Positions 37,768 through 46,190 of a stretch of 64,000 bases of DNA are shown here, in pieces; within the stretch, counting starts at the first letter, position 1, and every line of letters begins with the position of its first letter. Made by a program: the position numbers and the translations under genes. This DNA is from an uncultured Methanobrevibacter sp. (lineage in GTDB: Archaea; Methanobacteriota; Methanobacteria; Methanobacteriales; Methanobacteriaceae): NCBI RefSeq assembly GCF_902784195.1, contig NZ_CACZTX010000005.1, positions 1-64,000 of the forward strand, in the 5' to 3' direction. A model generated the notes under the pieces. That model did not search any database. It saw only the letters and a program-made list of their open reading frames with translations, and had not been told where the DNA came from.

Positions 37768-39042
37768 TTACTCTCTGTTGTTTTCCAAATAATCACGAAT
37801 CATTGTGTTTGCAACATCCCTAATTTCAATTAAAGGAATGTCCTGCTCTACAGAGATTCTGCGTAAATCCTCATATTCCGGCCTATGAGAAATAATTTCA
37901 TCTCCGATCAAGCCTATCTTAAAGTTGATTGTGTAAATATGATTGCCAACATTAATATCCAAAGGAACAAATTGCCTTTCAGCCACTCCTCTATGAGTGT
38001 TTTCAGAGACTCTAATACCTAAAGTACCTGTTTCCTTAAAGAGGATATTAACCAAATGGTCAACCAAATCAGGTTTGGAAATAATTTTAATTAAATGTCC
38101 CGGCCTATTTTTCTTCATTGTAATAGGCACCATTGAAACATCAGATGCCCCTTCAATCAACAACAAGTCAAACAGGAATCCCAATTCTTCACCGGACATA
38201 TGGTCAATATTGGTTTCGATTACAGAGACCTTATGTTTTCCATTGGCATTCTTGGATTTGATGATTCTTAAAACATTAGGGAAATCGAATTCCTTTGAGC
38301 CGCAACCGTATGCAATCTCTTCAGGAGACATCATAGGGGCAAATTCCAAAAATTCGTCACAGAACTCCATATACAAAGCACAACCTGTAGGTGTTGCTAG
38401 TTCAGAATTTACCGGCCCTCCAATGCATTTAGCTTCTCCCTTTGAGAAATCACTGAAATTGCCATCATTTAATCCTTTGAGAATATCCAAGCTTGCAGGA
38501 GCTGGGACAGGAATTCTTCCATGGGCAGTTTCAACTACTCCCCCACCAACAGCAATAGGAAGACCAACTACCTTATCATTATCCATTCCCAAATCAAAGT
38601 AAGCACAAATGGAACCTAAAACATCTGCAACAGCATCTGCAGCACCAACTTCATGGAAATGAACTTCTTCAAGGCTTTTGCCATGGACGCTGGACTCTGA
38701 AATAGCTATTCTTTTAAATACCTTTTTAGCCATTTCAACCATTTCATCAGTTAAATTTTCAATATCTGCATATTTCAAGAGATCAATTTTTTCCATAAAA
38801 TCTGGAAAATGAACATGATGATTGTTTTCATTATCTTCGTCTATGGTCTTTACATTACAAAATGTAGCATCAATTCCAGACTTATTTACCTTGTTTAAGG
38901 ACACTTCAACCTCACCAAAGTCAACAGCCACATCTTCCATAAGACCTTTAACCTTTTCGCCATCAGCTCCCAAATCAACAAGAGCCCCGATAATCATATT
39001 CCCAGAAATTCCTGCATTCTGAGGGTCAATAATATAAACCAT
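37768..39042 (-). CDS. larC: LarC family nickel-insertion protein
   Basis: 424 residues of the LarC family, which inserts Ni into pyridinium-bisthiocarboxylate mononucleotide to make the Ni-pincer cofactor. N-terminal IDPQNAGISGNMIIGALVDLG (~5-25) and the metal-motif LEEVHFHEVGAADAVADVLGS (~124-144) are typical, as are GRIPVPAPASLDILKG and PTGCALY. The C-terminal domain (~300-420) has KKNRPGHLIKII. AAGGAAGTAATTTT precedes the ATG. No larA, larB or larE is in the window, and the protein is a single frame, unlike the split larC1/C2 of some bacteria. The substrate in methanogens is not established. Confidence 0.92.
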   Translation of the reverse strand: MVYIIDPQNAGISGNMIIGALVDLGADGEKVKGLMEDVAVDFGEVEVSLNKVNKSGIDATFCNVKTIDEDNENNHHVHFPDFMEKIDLLKYADIENLTDEMVEMAKKVFKRIAISESSVHGKSLEEVHFHEVGAADAVADVLGSICAYFDLGMDNDKVVGLPIAVGGGVVETAHGRIPVPAPASLDILKGLNDGNFSDFSKGEAKCIGGPVNSELATPTGCALYMEFCDEFLEFAPMMSPEEIAYGCGSKEFDFPNVLRIIKSKNANGKHKVSVIETNIDHMSGEELGFLFDLLLIEGASDVSMVPITMKKNRPGHLIKIISKPDLVDHLVNILFKETGTLGIRVSENTHRGVAERQFVPLDINVGNHIYTINFKIGLIGDEIISHRPEYEDLRRISVEQDIPLIEIRDVANTMIRDYLENNRE

Positions 39043-39283
39043 AAAATTACTTCCTTAAGCTTAAATTCTAATATTAAAATTAATCTCTAAAAAATTCTCT
39101 AAAATACTATATATAATTACAATTAAATAATATTTGTTATAAAAATATATTCATTAATATTCATATAATAAATAATCAATTTTTATAGAAAACGATTAAT
39201 TATAGAAAACAGTTAATAGATAAGCAATCTGAAATTAGAAAAATAAAGTATAATCTTCAAAGCAATTGAAAAGAGGAATTTAA
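39043..39283. other. divergent promoter region, larC / cobZ-like
   Basis: 241 bp of A/T-rich sequence with TATA-like runs for both directions. No cobalamin riboswitch elements are seen in front of the cobamide genes, as expected for archaea. Confidence 0.4.
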
Positions 39284-40495
39284 TTGTCTAAAAAAAGCAA
39301 AAGCAAAAAGAACAATAAGAAAATCCAAAGCATCAAAAACAAGCTTGCAAATGGTGAATTGATTAAAAACGAAGATGCTTTATACATCAATAATCCAGAT
39401 TATTTTTTAACATTCAGTGATTTGGAAATAAGTGATGGGATTGACATTATAGAAAATATCATGGTCTTGTCCGATAATTACATAAGTTTCAATAGAGAAA
39501 ATGAGGATGAACCATTAAATGATGTTGAATTAATGGAAATCACTGAAGAATATAAGGAAAATAATGATATTGATGGAGGGTATATCGCTCAAAGCTTTGA
39601 TAAAATAGATTTTATAAGCAATACCTATGAAGATATAACTGTCATTACTGTAATTTCCAATGACCTTGAAGTTCAGGATTTTTACAATGACCTGAAAGTG
39701 CTTAACAGCTGGAAAGGATTTGAGAATGCTAAAGTTGACTTTGGACAAATAATTCTATTGAATCATGCATTTAGTCCTAAATTGCTCATACAACTTTATA
39801 AGGTAGCAACTAAACAAAAAGCAAAATTCTTTGAATCCCTTCACTTGCCAGCCCATATTAATCATATCCTAAACAACAATGATTTCTTGGTTATTGCATC
39901 CAATCTTCCAGAAGAAACTTTAGATCAAGATTACATAATGGAAATTGGTTTAGACATTACAAATATGGAATATGAGGATGATGACATAGATTTGGATGAA
40001 TTTATAGAAAGAATTGAAGATGCAGTGGTCATTAGTTGTGAGGATGCATTGGAAAAGATTAATTTAAACATTGGAATACTTGATTATCTTGTCAGCAAAG
40101 GAATCCAAATTGGAGATATGATTGAAGTTGGAATGAGTCTTTTGGAAAACATTGAAGAAAGTGAGGAGTTGAAAGAAAGATTTGAAAAGCAATTGCTTAA
40201 GTCAATAAGCGATAATAACATCAATGCACTATTGATTTCAGCAATTGGACTTGAGGAAGACCTTCAAAAAGGAAGAGTCCGTGAAATAAACCTAAATGAA
40301 AAATTAGTTCATTTCTATCCTGATGAGCTTATCGGCGCAACAATTGCAAACCAAATCGCTGGAACAAAAGCTTTACTGAATTTCAGAAGATACTCAAAAG
40401 AAAAGCCAGGCATCTTATACGGCTTAGGACCAATTTTATCAAACACATTTGCGGGTTTGATTGCAGGATGCATGACAAAAATACTCGAAGAATAA
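39284..40495 (+). CDS. CobZ-like alpha-ribazole-phosphate phosphatase with N-terminal domain of unknown function
   Basis: 403 residues starting at TTG behind GAGG. The last ~150 residues (ISCEDALEKINLNIGILDYL, HFYPDELIGATIANQIAGTKALLNF, LGPILSNTFAGLIAGCM) match the PgpA-like fold of archaeal CobZ, which removes phosphate at the end of cobamide synthesis; cobS follows 50 bp later, which supports this. Residues ~20-235 are acidic, with a strand-rich segment (DITVITVISNDLEV); I do not see CbiZ motifs as in the known CbiS fusion. The first 20 residues are a Lys/Ser tail. Confidence 0.78.
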   Translation: MSKKSKSKKNNKKIQSIKNKLANGELIKNEDALYINNPDYFLTFSDLEISDGIDIIENIMVLSDNYISFNRENEDEPLNDVELMEITEEYKENNDIDGGYIAQSFDKIDFISNTYEDITVITVISNDLEVQDFYNDLKVLNSWKGFENAKVDFGQIILLNHAFSPKLLIQLYKVATKQKAKFFESLHLPAHINHILNNNDFLVIASNLPEETLDQDYIMEIGLDITNMEYEDDDIDLDEFIERIEDAVVISCEDALEKINLNIGILDYLVSKGIQIGDMIEVGMSLLENIEESEELKERFEKQLLKSISDNNINALLISAIGLEEDLQKGRVREINLNEKLVHFYPDELIGATIANQIAGTKALLNFRRYSKEKPGILYGLGPILSNTFAGLIAGCMTKILEE

Positions 40496-40545
40496 ATTTC
40501 TAATGATTATTGATGATTTATTAAAGAATTGATGGATTTGAAAAT

Positions 40546-41382
40546 ATGAAAGATCAAAATAATGATGACTACTTTGAAAAACAAAGCCCTTCAACATTAC
40601 GTTCAATTGGAGGATTATTGACTTTTTCAACAATACTTCCTTTAAACGTTTACACAACTATAGATGAAATGGCAAAATTGACCTGGTTTTGGCCAGTTTT
40701 AAATGGGCTTATAGGATTAATGGCCACAATTATTGCATTCATATTAGCAAAATTCATACATTTTGACCCATTATTAGTTGCTGCAATAGTCTATGGATTC
40801 TTATTATTGATTAATGGATATAATCATTTTGATGGATTGATGGACTTTGGAGATGGGGTGATGGTCCACGGCCCCCCAGAGAAAAAGTTAAGCATTATGA
40901 AAGATCCCATGACTGGTGTCGGCGGAATAGCTACAGGATTTATTGTAGGAACAATCACAATTGCGGCATTTAGTTCCTTAATTAACTATGCATATGCAGT
41001 TAGCTTTAATATTCTTTTATTAATTATAGTGGCAGAAATCTCTGCAAAAATAGGCTTAACAACTTGTTGCATAAGCTCCCAAGCATCAGAAGATGGAATC
41101 GGCAAATATTTCATCAAGTACATGAACTTGAAGAATTATGTTATTGGATTAATTATTTGCTTTATAATTTCTGTAGCATTAAGTTTAGGCCCTGGAATCC
41201 ACATAGGACTTTTAGGCATCATTGGAGGAGCATTCGGTGGAGCATTAACAGCATTGCTTGCTAAGAAACATCTTAAAATTGCAAATGGAGATGTTCTTGG
41301 AACTTCTAATGAATTAGGCCGACTTTTCTCATTACTCGCTATGTTAGTATTTATTTCAATGAATTTCAGTACTTTAATTTAA
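40546..41382 (+). CDS. cobS: adenosylcobinamide-GDP ribazoletransferase CobS
   Basis: 278 residues, about 6-7 membrane helices. It joins alpha-ribazole (phosphate) to adenosylcobinamide-GDP to give the cobamide. Family motifs: LRSIGGLLTFSTILPL at the N-terminus, LLLINGYNHFDGLMDFGDGVM (~90-110, aspartates for metal), and IMKDPMTGVGGIATGF (~121-136). Directly follows the CobZ-like gene, giving the last two steps of the pathway as a pair. The ribosome site is weak, so it may be translated in part by coupling. Confidence 0.95.
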   Translation: MKDQNNDDYFEKQSPSTLRSIGGLLTFSTILPLNVYTTIDEMAKLTWFWPVLNGLIGLMATIIAFILAKFIHFDPLLVAAIVYGFLLLINGYNHFDGLMDFGDGVMVHGPPEKKLSIMKDPMTGVGGIATGFIVGTITIAAFSSLINYAYAVSFNILLLIIVAEISAKIGLTTCCISSQASEDGIGKYFIKYMNLKNYVIGLIICFIISVALSLGPGIHIGLLGIIGGAFGGALTALLAKKHLKIANGDVLGTSNELGRLFSLLAMLVFISMNFSTLI

Positions 41383-41483
41383 ATTATAAATTTAATAAAA
41401 AAACTTAAGAATTATAAATAATTAAACATTGAAAAATAAAAAATTAAAATTATCAAATTATCTTATTGTAAAAGAGTGAAACA

Positions 41484-42038
41484 ATGAATATAAATGTATT
41501 AAGATTAGACCACAGAATAGGAAGAGACACACGTATTACAACCCATGTATGTTTAACTGCAAGAGCTTTTGGTGCAAGTAAAGTATGGTTAGCAGGAGAA
41601 GAAGACCACAGCATGATGAAAAGCGTAAGAGATATTGCAGACAGATGGGGAGGAGACTTTGAAATTGAATATAACAATTCATATATGGAAGTTATAATGA
41701 ACTGGAGAGAAAATGGAGGAAAAATAGTTCATTTGACCATGTATGGCTCACAAGCTCATGAAATTGTAGATGAAGTGCGTGAAACCAGTGATGATATACT
41801 AATCATCGTTGGTGGAGCAAAAGTTCCTACAAAAGTTTATAAAAATGCTGATTGGAATGTGTCTGTAACAACACAACCTCATTCTGAAGTTGCAGCACTA
41901 GCAATTTTCCAACATCTTTTGATGGAAGGAAAGGAATTTGATTTGGAATTTGAAAATCCTGTATTTGAAGTCATTCCAACAGCTCATGGAAAAACTGTAA
42001 ACATCCATGATGAAAATAGAAAAATCAACAAAGAATAA
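41484..42038 (+). CDS. tRNA (cytidine(56)-2'-O)-methyltransferase
   Basis: 184-residue SPOUT methyltransferase of the archaea-specific aTrm56 family, which methylates the ribose of C56 in the T-loop of tRNA. Typical sequence: NVLRLDHRIGRDTRITTHVCLTARAFGA (~4-31), WLAGEEDHSMMKSV, KIVHLTMYGSQ, and the trefoil-knot region ILIIVGGAKVPTKVYKNADWNVSVTTQPHSEVAALAIF. AGAGTGAAACA precedes the ATG. It lies 101 bp after cobS on the same strand and may be a separate unit. Confidence 0.95.
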   Translation: MNINVLRLDHRIGRDTRITTHVCLTARAFGASKVWLAGEEDHSMMKSVRDIADRWGGDFEIEYNNSYMEVIMNWRENGGKIVHLTMYGSQAHEIVDEVRETSDDILIIVGGAKVPTKVYKNADWNVSVTTQPHSEVAALAIFQHLLMEGKEFDLEFENPVFEVIPTAHGKTVNIHDENRKINKE

Positions 42039-42127
42039 TTAGTGAAAATAACCAATAAAAAAAAAATAACCTATAAAGAAGAATAAATTATTTCACAATA
42101 ATTTATTTATCTTTACCACCATAACAC

Positions 42128-43249
42128 CTAAGAAATAAAATCATCCAAACGTTTTAAAGCTTTCATTTTATCATATTTATCTAATTTTGCTTGATAAAGA
42201 GCATCCTTTACAGTTGCTATGGAATGGTCGTAAACATCCCTGTCTACAGGATATGGAAAACCGTCTTTTCCACCATGACTAAATGAATATTTTACAGGAT
42301 CTTTCCAACTTGCAGGCTCACCAAAGACTAAATCTGAAATTAAAGCAAGGGCCCTTATTTTTTTAGGACCAATGCCTTGAAGCAAAATCAAGTCTTCATA
42401 CTTTTCAGGTTGTATTTCCCAAGCATTCTTTAAAACTTCAAATTCCTTATCTGATAAATCCATATCCAATACCTGATGATGCTCCGGCAGTGTCAATGAG
42501 TTTGCTTCATTGATGCTAAAGTCTGTCAAAAGGAGTTGATTAGAATCTTTTCTTTTGAAATAACTCCTTAAATGGTCAGGGTTATCATTAATCAAATCAA
42601 CACTGATTTTTTGTGCTTCAACACTATCCTTTGAAGCCATATTCAAGGCTTCAGTCTCTTTCTTATCACAGGATATTCCATTATGAGGGTCCTCTAAGAA
42701 ACTTGCAACATTTTCACCCATCCAATGGTAACGCCTTGCATATTTTGTTGCAGTGTTCATTCCTTGCTGTACAACTGCCCAATCCCCTTTTTCAGTGATA
42801 AAGAAGTTATGGACATATAAATTATAGCCATCCTGTAAGCATGAGTTATCCACCTTTGCAGACAATTTGCTTGAATGAATCATATCTTCAACATTAGAGC
42901 TTTTAAGATTGAATATTTCTCCTGCCCTTTCAATTCCTTGAGGAGTTTTTCTAGAAGCGGTTCCTTTACCTCCAGAGATATATATTCCATGCTTTTCCGG
43001 ATCAATTGAGGATTTTAATGCACCAAGGGTGGTTGTAGTTGTTCCAGAGGAATGCCAATCAAAACCAATTACACATGAAAATGCTTGGAACCAATAAGGG
43101 TCAGATATTCGATTTAGGAATTCATTAGTCCCATATTCTTCTATTACCACTTCAGAAATTGCACCGGATAATTTAGTCATCCTATCAAATAACCATCTTG
43201 GCGTATGCCCTCCATGCAGTGGCAGATTAGTTGTTCCTCTTCGTTGCAT
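42128..43249 (-). CDS. DUF763 domain-containing protein
   Basis: 373 residues covering the full DUF763 family, found in many archaea and some bacteria, function unknown. Conserved blocks are RRGTTNLPLHGGHTPRWLF at the N-terminus, FDWHSSGTTTTTLGALK, GIYISGGKGTASRKTP, the motif DWAVVQQGMNT, and a helix-hairpin-helix-like LLQGIGPKKIRALALISDLVFG (~290-311). The HhH hints at DNA binding and the family is often near DNA repair genes elsewhere, though not here. GGGGTATTTTA precedes the ATG. Confidence 0.9.
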   Translation of the reverse strand: MQRRGTTNLPLHGGHTPRWLFDRMTKLSGAISEVVIEEYGTNEFLNRISDPYWFQAFSCVIGFDWHSSGTTTTTLGALKSSIDPEKHGIYISGGKGTASRKTPQGIERAGEIFNLKSSNVEDMIHSSKLSAKVDNSCLQDGYNLYVHNFFITEKGDWAVVQQGMNTATKYARRYHWMGENVASFLEDPHNGISCDKKETEALNMASKDSVEAQKISVDLINDNPDHLRSYFKRKDSNQLLLTDFSINEANSLTLPEHHQVLDMDLSDKEFEVLKNAWEIQPEKYEDLILLQGIGPKKIRALALISDLVFGEPASWKDPVKYSFSHGGKDGFPYPVDRDVYDHSIATVKDALYQAKLDKYDKMKALKRLDDFIS

Positions 43250-43431
43250 TAAAATACCCCTAAAAAAAGTTCTAATTAATATTATCTAAAAAATAGTATA
43301 TAAAATTAAAAAGAGCATTTGAAAAATAATACGAGAAATAATAAAAAAAAATAATGAAAAAATATAAGAAAAAATGAGAGAAGGTGTGAAAAAATATTCT
43401 TTTAAACAATCCAATAGGAGAAATAAAAAAA

Positions 43432-43932
43432 TTATAAAGATTCGCCATGCGCAATAGCTACAATACCGGGAATGTCTTTAACTTCTAATTCAAAGAAAGC
43501 CTCCATTCCTTCCTCTTCATAAGCTACACATTTTTTGGAAATGACATTATTGGTAAGTAGTGCAGCTACAGGAGGAGTGACAATAAAAACAGAATTATAT
43601 TTATCTAAACTATCCTTTGTTTCATCAGATAAAGATCCTTTTCCTATATGAAACTTCACCCCCGCTTGGGATAATGTCGGAATTGATGATTCTATTTCTG
43701 CTTTATTGCTTGTGGTTGGAGCAATTCCTGCAACACTAAATGCAGTATGCATAATAGCCATGCCCTCAAAATCAAAAGGATACTTATCAGTATCATCGTT
43801 CTCAATAGATTTGGCTAATTTTGGTAAAACCGCATCCCTACCGCAATACATTAAGCCAGATAGAGATACCTTATCCCCAACTTTCAAATCATTTATGACA
43901 TCATCACTAATGGGAGTTTGTATTTTTTTCAT
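43432..43932 (-). CDS. class I fumarate hydratase, beta subunit
   Basis: 166 residues from ATG 43932 (MKKIQTPISDD); an upstream ATG adds 13 unlikely residues. It is the C-terminal (beta) part of the two-subunit [4Fe-4S] fumarase: VSLSGLMYCGRDAVLPKL, IMHTAFSVAGIAPTTSNKAEIE, KFHIGKGSLSD and VTPPVAALLTNNV. The alpha subunit carrying the cluster ligands is not in the window. It hydrates fumarate to malate reversibly in the incomplete TCA route fed by PycB. A tartrate dehydratase beta subunit is the alternative of the same family. Confidence 0.9.
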   Translation of the reverse strand: MKKIQTPISDDVINDLKVGDKVSLSGLMYCGRDAVLPKLAKSIENDDTDKYPFDFEGMAIMHTAFSVAGIAPTTSNKAEIESSIPTLSQAGVKFHIGKGSLSDETKDSLDKYNSVFIVTPPVAALLTNNVISKKCVAYEEEGMEAFFELEVKDIPGIVAIAHGESL

Positions 43933-44251
43933 ATAATTAGATATTTTTTTAGAATTTATAAAATTTTCCAAAAGAACAAAAATTATCTTAAAGAGTGAAA
44001 AATAGTAATTGTGTGAAAGTGAAAATCTGCTAAAAAATTAAATATATTTTAATTGAAATAACGATTAATTAAACTATATGTATTGATAAAAAATGATTAA
44101 ATAATTTAGTATATATTTAATATAATCAAAGTATACTCAATTGAATTATATAAAGATATTAACCATGTACATCAAGGAAGTAAAAAATAAAAAAATATGG
44201 AAAAATAGTGAAAACAAGAAAAAAATTATAAAAATGAAAAAAAAGAAAAAA
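43933..44251. other. fumarase promoter region
   Basis: A/T-rich non-coding stretch. A near-symmetric TATA-like TTATATAA near 44145-44155 could drive the fumarase gene leftward. A 37-codon plus-strand frame at 44165-44278 is Lys-rich and unconvincing. Confidence 0.4.
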
Positions 44252-44347
44252 TTTTGTGAAAACTTTTTTAAATTTTAGAATTATTCTAAATTTCCATCAT
44301 TTTGTGAAAACTTTTTTAAATTTTAGAATTATTCTAAATTTCCATCA
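44252..44347. repeat. 48-bp perfect tandem duplication spanning a gene's end
   Basis: Two identical 48-base units (44252-44299 and 44300-44347) each contain the last codons, the TAA stop and a TTTAGAA-taa-TTCTAAA hairpin of the adjacent small gene. The gene reads only the right copy; the left copy is a silent duplicate, giving two terminator-like hairpins. Confidence 0.85.
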
Positions 44348-44694
44348 ACAACGCCAAGTTTCTCTTGGTCTTCATCATATGATGATCCTATAAGTTCACC
44401 ACTAGCATTATCAAATTGACGGAACCCTCCATCCTTGTAAGTGACTTCACGATACCAGCCATCACCCGCTTGGTAATTGAACTTTACCACTTCACTTACA
44501 ATGTCACTTCCACCATCTGAACTTGAACTATCAGATGAAGTAACTTGATCTATCTTATCAGCTACCTTATGAAAAGTACCTGAATTGCCACCGTCTGCAA
44601 TGTCAGCAATACCATCCATAAAGACAAATGCAAATGCACCACCTGCAATAAGTATTACTGCAAGAACTGCTAAAATTAAAACAGAGCTTTTCAT
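44329..44694 (-). CDS. small membrane-anchored exported protein, unknown
   Basis: 121 residues. A basic start (MKSS), one strongly hydrophobic helix (~5-27) and a Ser/Asp/Gly-rich linker (about 50-66) precede a compact C-terminal piece (about 67-121: KFNYQAGDGWYREVTYKDGGFRQFD) rich in aromatics that resembles a short beta-meander. No cysteines, so no lipobox. GAGGTGATAAT precedes the ATG. The family is not recognised; the general design is like the protein at 3015-3695. Probably faces the outside. Confidence 0.7.
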   Translation of the reverse strand: MKSSVLILAVLAVILIAGGAFAFVFMDGIADIADGGNSGTFHKVADKIDQVTSSDSSSSDGGSDIVSEVVKFNYQAGDGWYREVTYKDGGFRQFDNASGELIGSSYDEDQEKLGVVDGNLE

Positions 44695-44819
44695 ATTATC
44701 ACCTCTTTTAATCTTTCATTTATTTTATTGAATATGCTTATTAAAATACTTTTCTATTATAAAAAAATAAGATTAAGCCCTAATAATCGATAAAAGAATA
44801 AAAAAGAGATATGAAAGGA

Positions 44820-44860
44820 AAAATAAATAAAAAAAAATATTTAAAAAATAGGTAAAATAA
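44820..44860 (-). terminator. U-tract terminator of mfnA
   Basis: The minus strand just past the mfnA stop reads through several T-runs (TTTTTTAAATATTTTTTTTTATTTATTTTT), a typical archaeal U-tract terminator without a hairpin. Confidence 0.5.
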
Positions 44861-46027
44861 TTAGAGAGATTTATTTATCTCATCCAAATCACTTATAAGT
44901 TCAACTAAATGTTCTTTTTTAATGTGATTCATTAAGATGACCCTGATAGCTTTAGGATAAGAGGAACAGGATATTTTCCAATTTCTTTCCTCAAGCAATT
45001 GAGCCAATTCAAAAGTCTCCAAATATGGGTGATTGAAAGCAACTATATTCAATTTAGGCTCTACAATCAACTCATATCCTAAGTTTTTAAGATTGTCTGC
45101 TAAAAAGTGAGTTTTTTCCATTGCTTCAATAGCATTGTTTGCATAACCTTCCTTTCCTAAATAACTCATTACCGCATAGGTTGCAGCTGCTGAAGCTCCT
45201 AACCGAGTTCCAACTATGGTTGATTGATTTTTAATGGTCAAGTAAGGGGAATCAACAGACATTGCATCCAAATAGGATTGGTCTCTGAATAAAATTCCTC
45301 CAGAAGGAATTGGGGAAAGTCCCATTTTATGAGGATCTACGGTTATGGATTTGACACCTTCAAGTGAAAAGTCAAAGTTTGGTAAATCATATCCTTTATC
45401 TTTTAGGAAAGGAATTGAAAAGCCACCAAATGCAGCATCCACATGTAGATGAATATCATTTTGAATAGCCATTTTGGACAAATCCTCTATTGGATCAATC
45501 ATTCCAAGTTCAGTTGTACCTGCAATACCAACAATAGCTATAGTGTTTTCATTAATGTTTTCTTCCACACATTTAGGATTGATACGATAATTCTCATCCA
45601 AATCAACACGAATCAATTTCAAATCAAGCATATCAGCTGCTTTTTTAAAGGAAAAATGAGCGGATTTAGGAACTATTAATTCTCCTTTTTTAATTCCCTT
45701 ATTATCTCTTGCAAGATTTCTTGCAGACCTGATTGCCATAATATTGGCTTCAGTACCTCCAGTTACCATATGGCCAACAGGATTTTCAATGGATAAGAAG
45801 GATCCAATCATCTTCAAAACCTTATCTTCCAATAATTTGGTTCCCTTAAATAGACCAGGATCTCCTAAATTGGAATCAATGAATTTAAAAAAAGCCTCTT
45901 TTGCAATAGGATGTGCTTCTGTACACATGGACCCTAAGATTCTTCCATCTGAATATTTGCAATCCATTACTTGAAATTTATTTAATTGATTGAAAATTTC
46001 ATCATGAGATATTGGTTTTTCATTCAT
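44861..46027 (-). CDS. mfnA: L-tyrosine/L-aspartate decarboxylase
   Basis: 388-residue PLP enzyme of group II decarboxylases. In methanogens MfnA makes tyramine for methanofuran and can make beta-alanine for CoA. Key segments: [20 protein letters not shown] (~83-102), [30 protein letters not shown], and the Schiff-base lysine in [19 protein letters not shown] (~230-248). AGGTAATTTTT precedes the ATG. Single gene. The assignment rests on strong family identity. Confidence 0.95.
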   Translation of the reverse strand: MNEKPISHDEIFNQLNKFQVMDCKYSDGRILGSMCTEAHPIAKEAFFKFIDSNLGDPGLFKGTKLLEDKVLKMIGSFLSIENPVGHMVTGGTEANIMAIRSARNLARDNKGIKKGELIVPKSAHFSFKKAADMLDLKLIRVDLDENYRINPKCVEENINENTIAIVGIAGTTELGMIDPIEDLSKMAIQNDIHLHVDAAFGGFSIPFLKDKGYDLPNFDFSLEGVKSITVDPHKMGLSPIPSGGILFRDQSYLDAMSVDSPYLTIKNQSTIVGTRLGASAAATYAVMSYLGKEGYANNAIEAMEKTHFLADNLKNLGYELIVEPKLNIVAFNHPYLETFELAQLLEERNWKISCSSYPKAIRVILMNHIKKEHLVELISDLDEINKSL

Positions 46028-46190
46028 AAAAATTACCTGAACTTAAAAATAAAATGAAATGAATAAAATTAAAAATTATATTTTTATAATATTTGAAAAT
46101 AAAAAAAATAAAGAATAAATAAACTCTTTAAAATAAATAAAAAAATAAAGATTTAAAAGATTTAACTTTTAAATCAAAACCAATTTAGAA

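Noticed and set aside
37997-38602. 201-codon plus-strand frame opposite larC
   Set aside because: The opposite strand encodes a full LarC with conserved motifs; the long shadow results from codon bias.
39043-39283. Cobalamin riboswitch before the cobamide genes
   Set aside because: No B12-box-like sequence is visible in this A/T-rich spacer, and such riboswitches are not expected in methanogens.
43380-43464. 27-codon plus-strand frame starting MREGVKKYS
   Set aside because: No ribosome site and it ends inside the fumarase gene on the opposite strand.
44165-44278. 37-codon Lys-rich plus-strand frame upstream of fumarase
   Set aside because: No ribosome site, low-complexity composition, and it runs into the 48-bp duplicated terminator.
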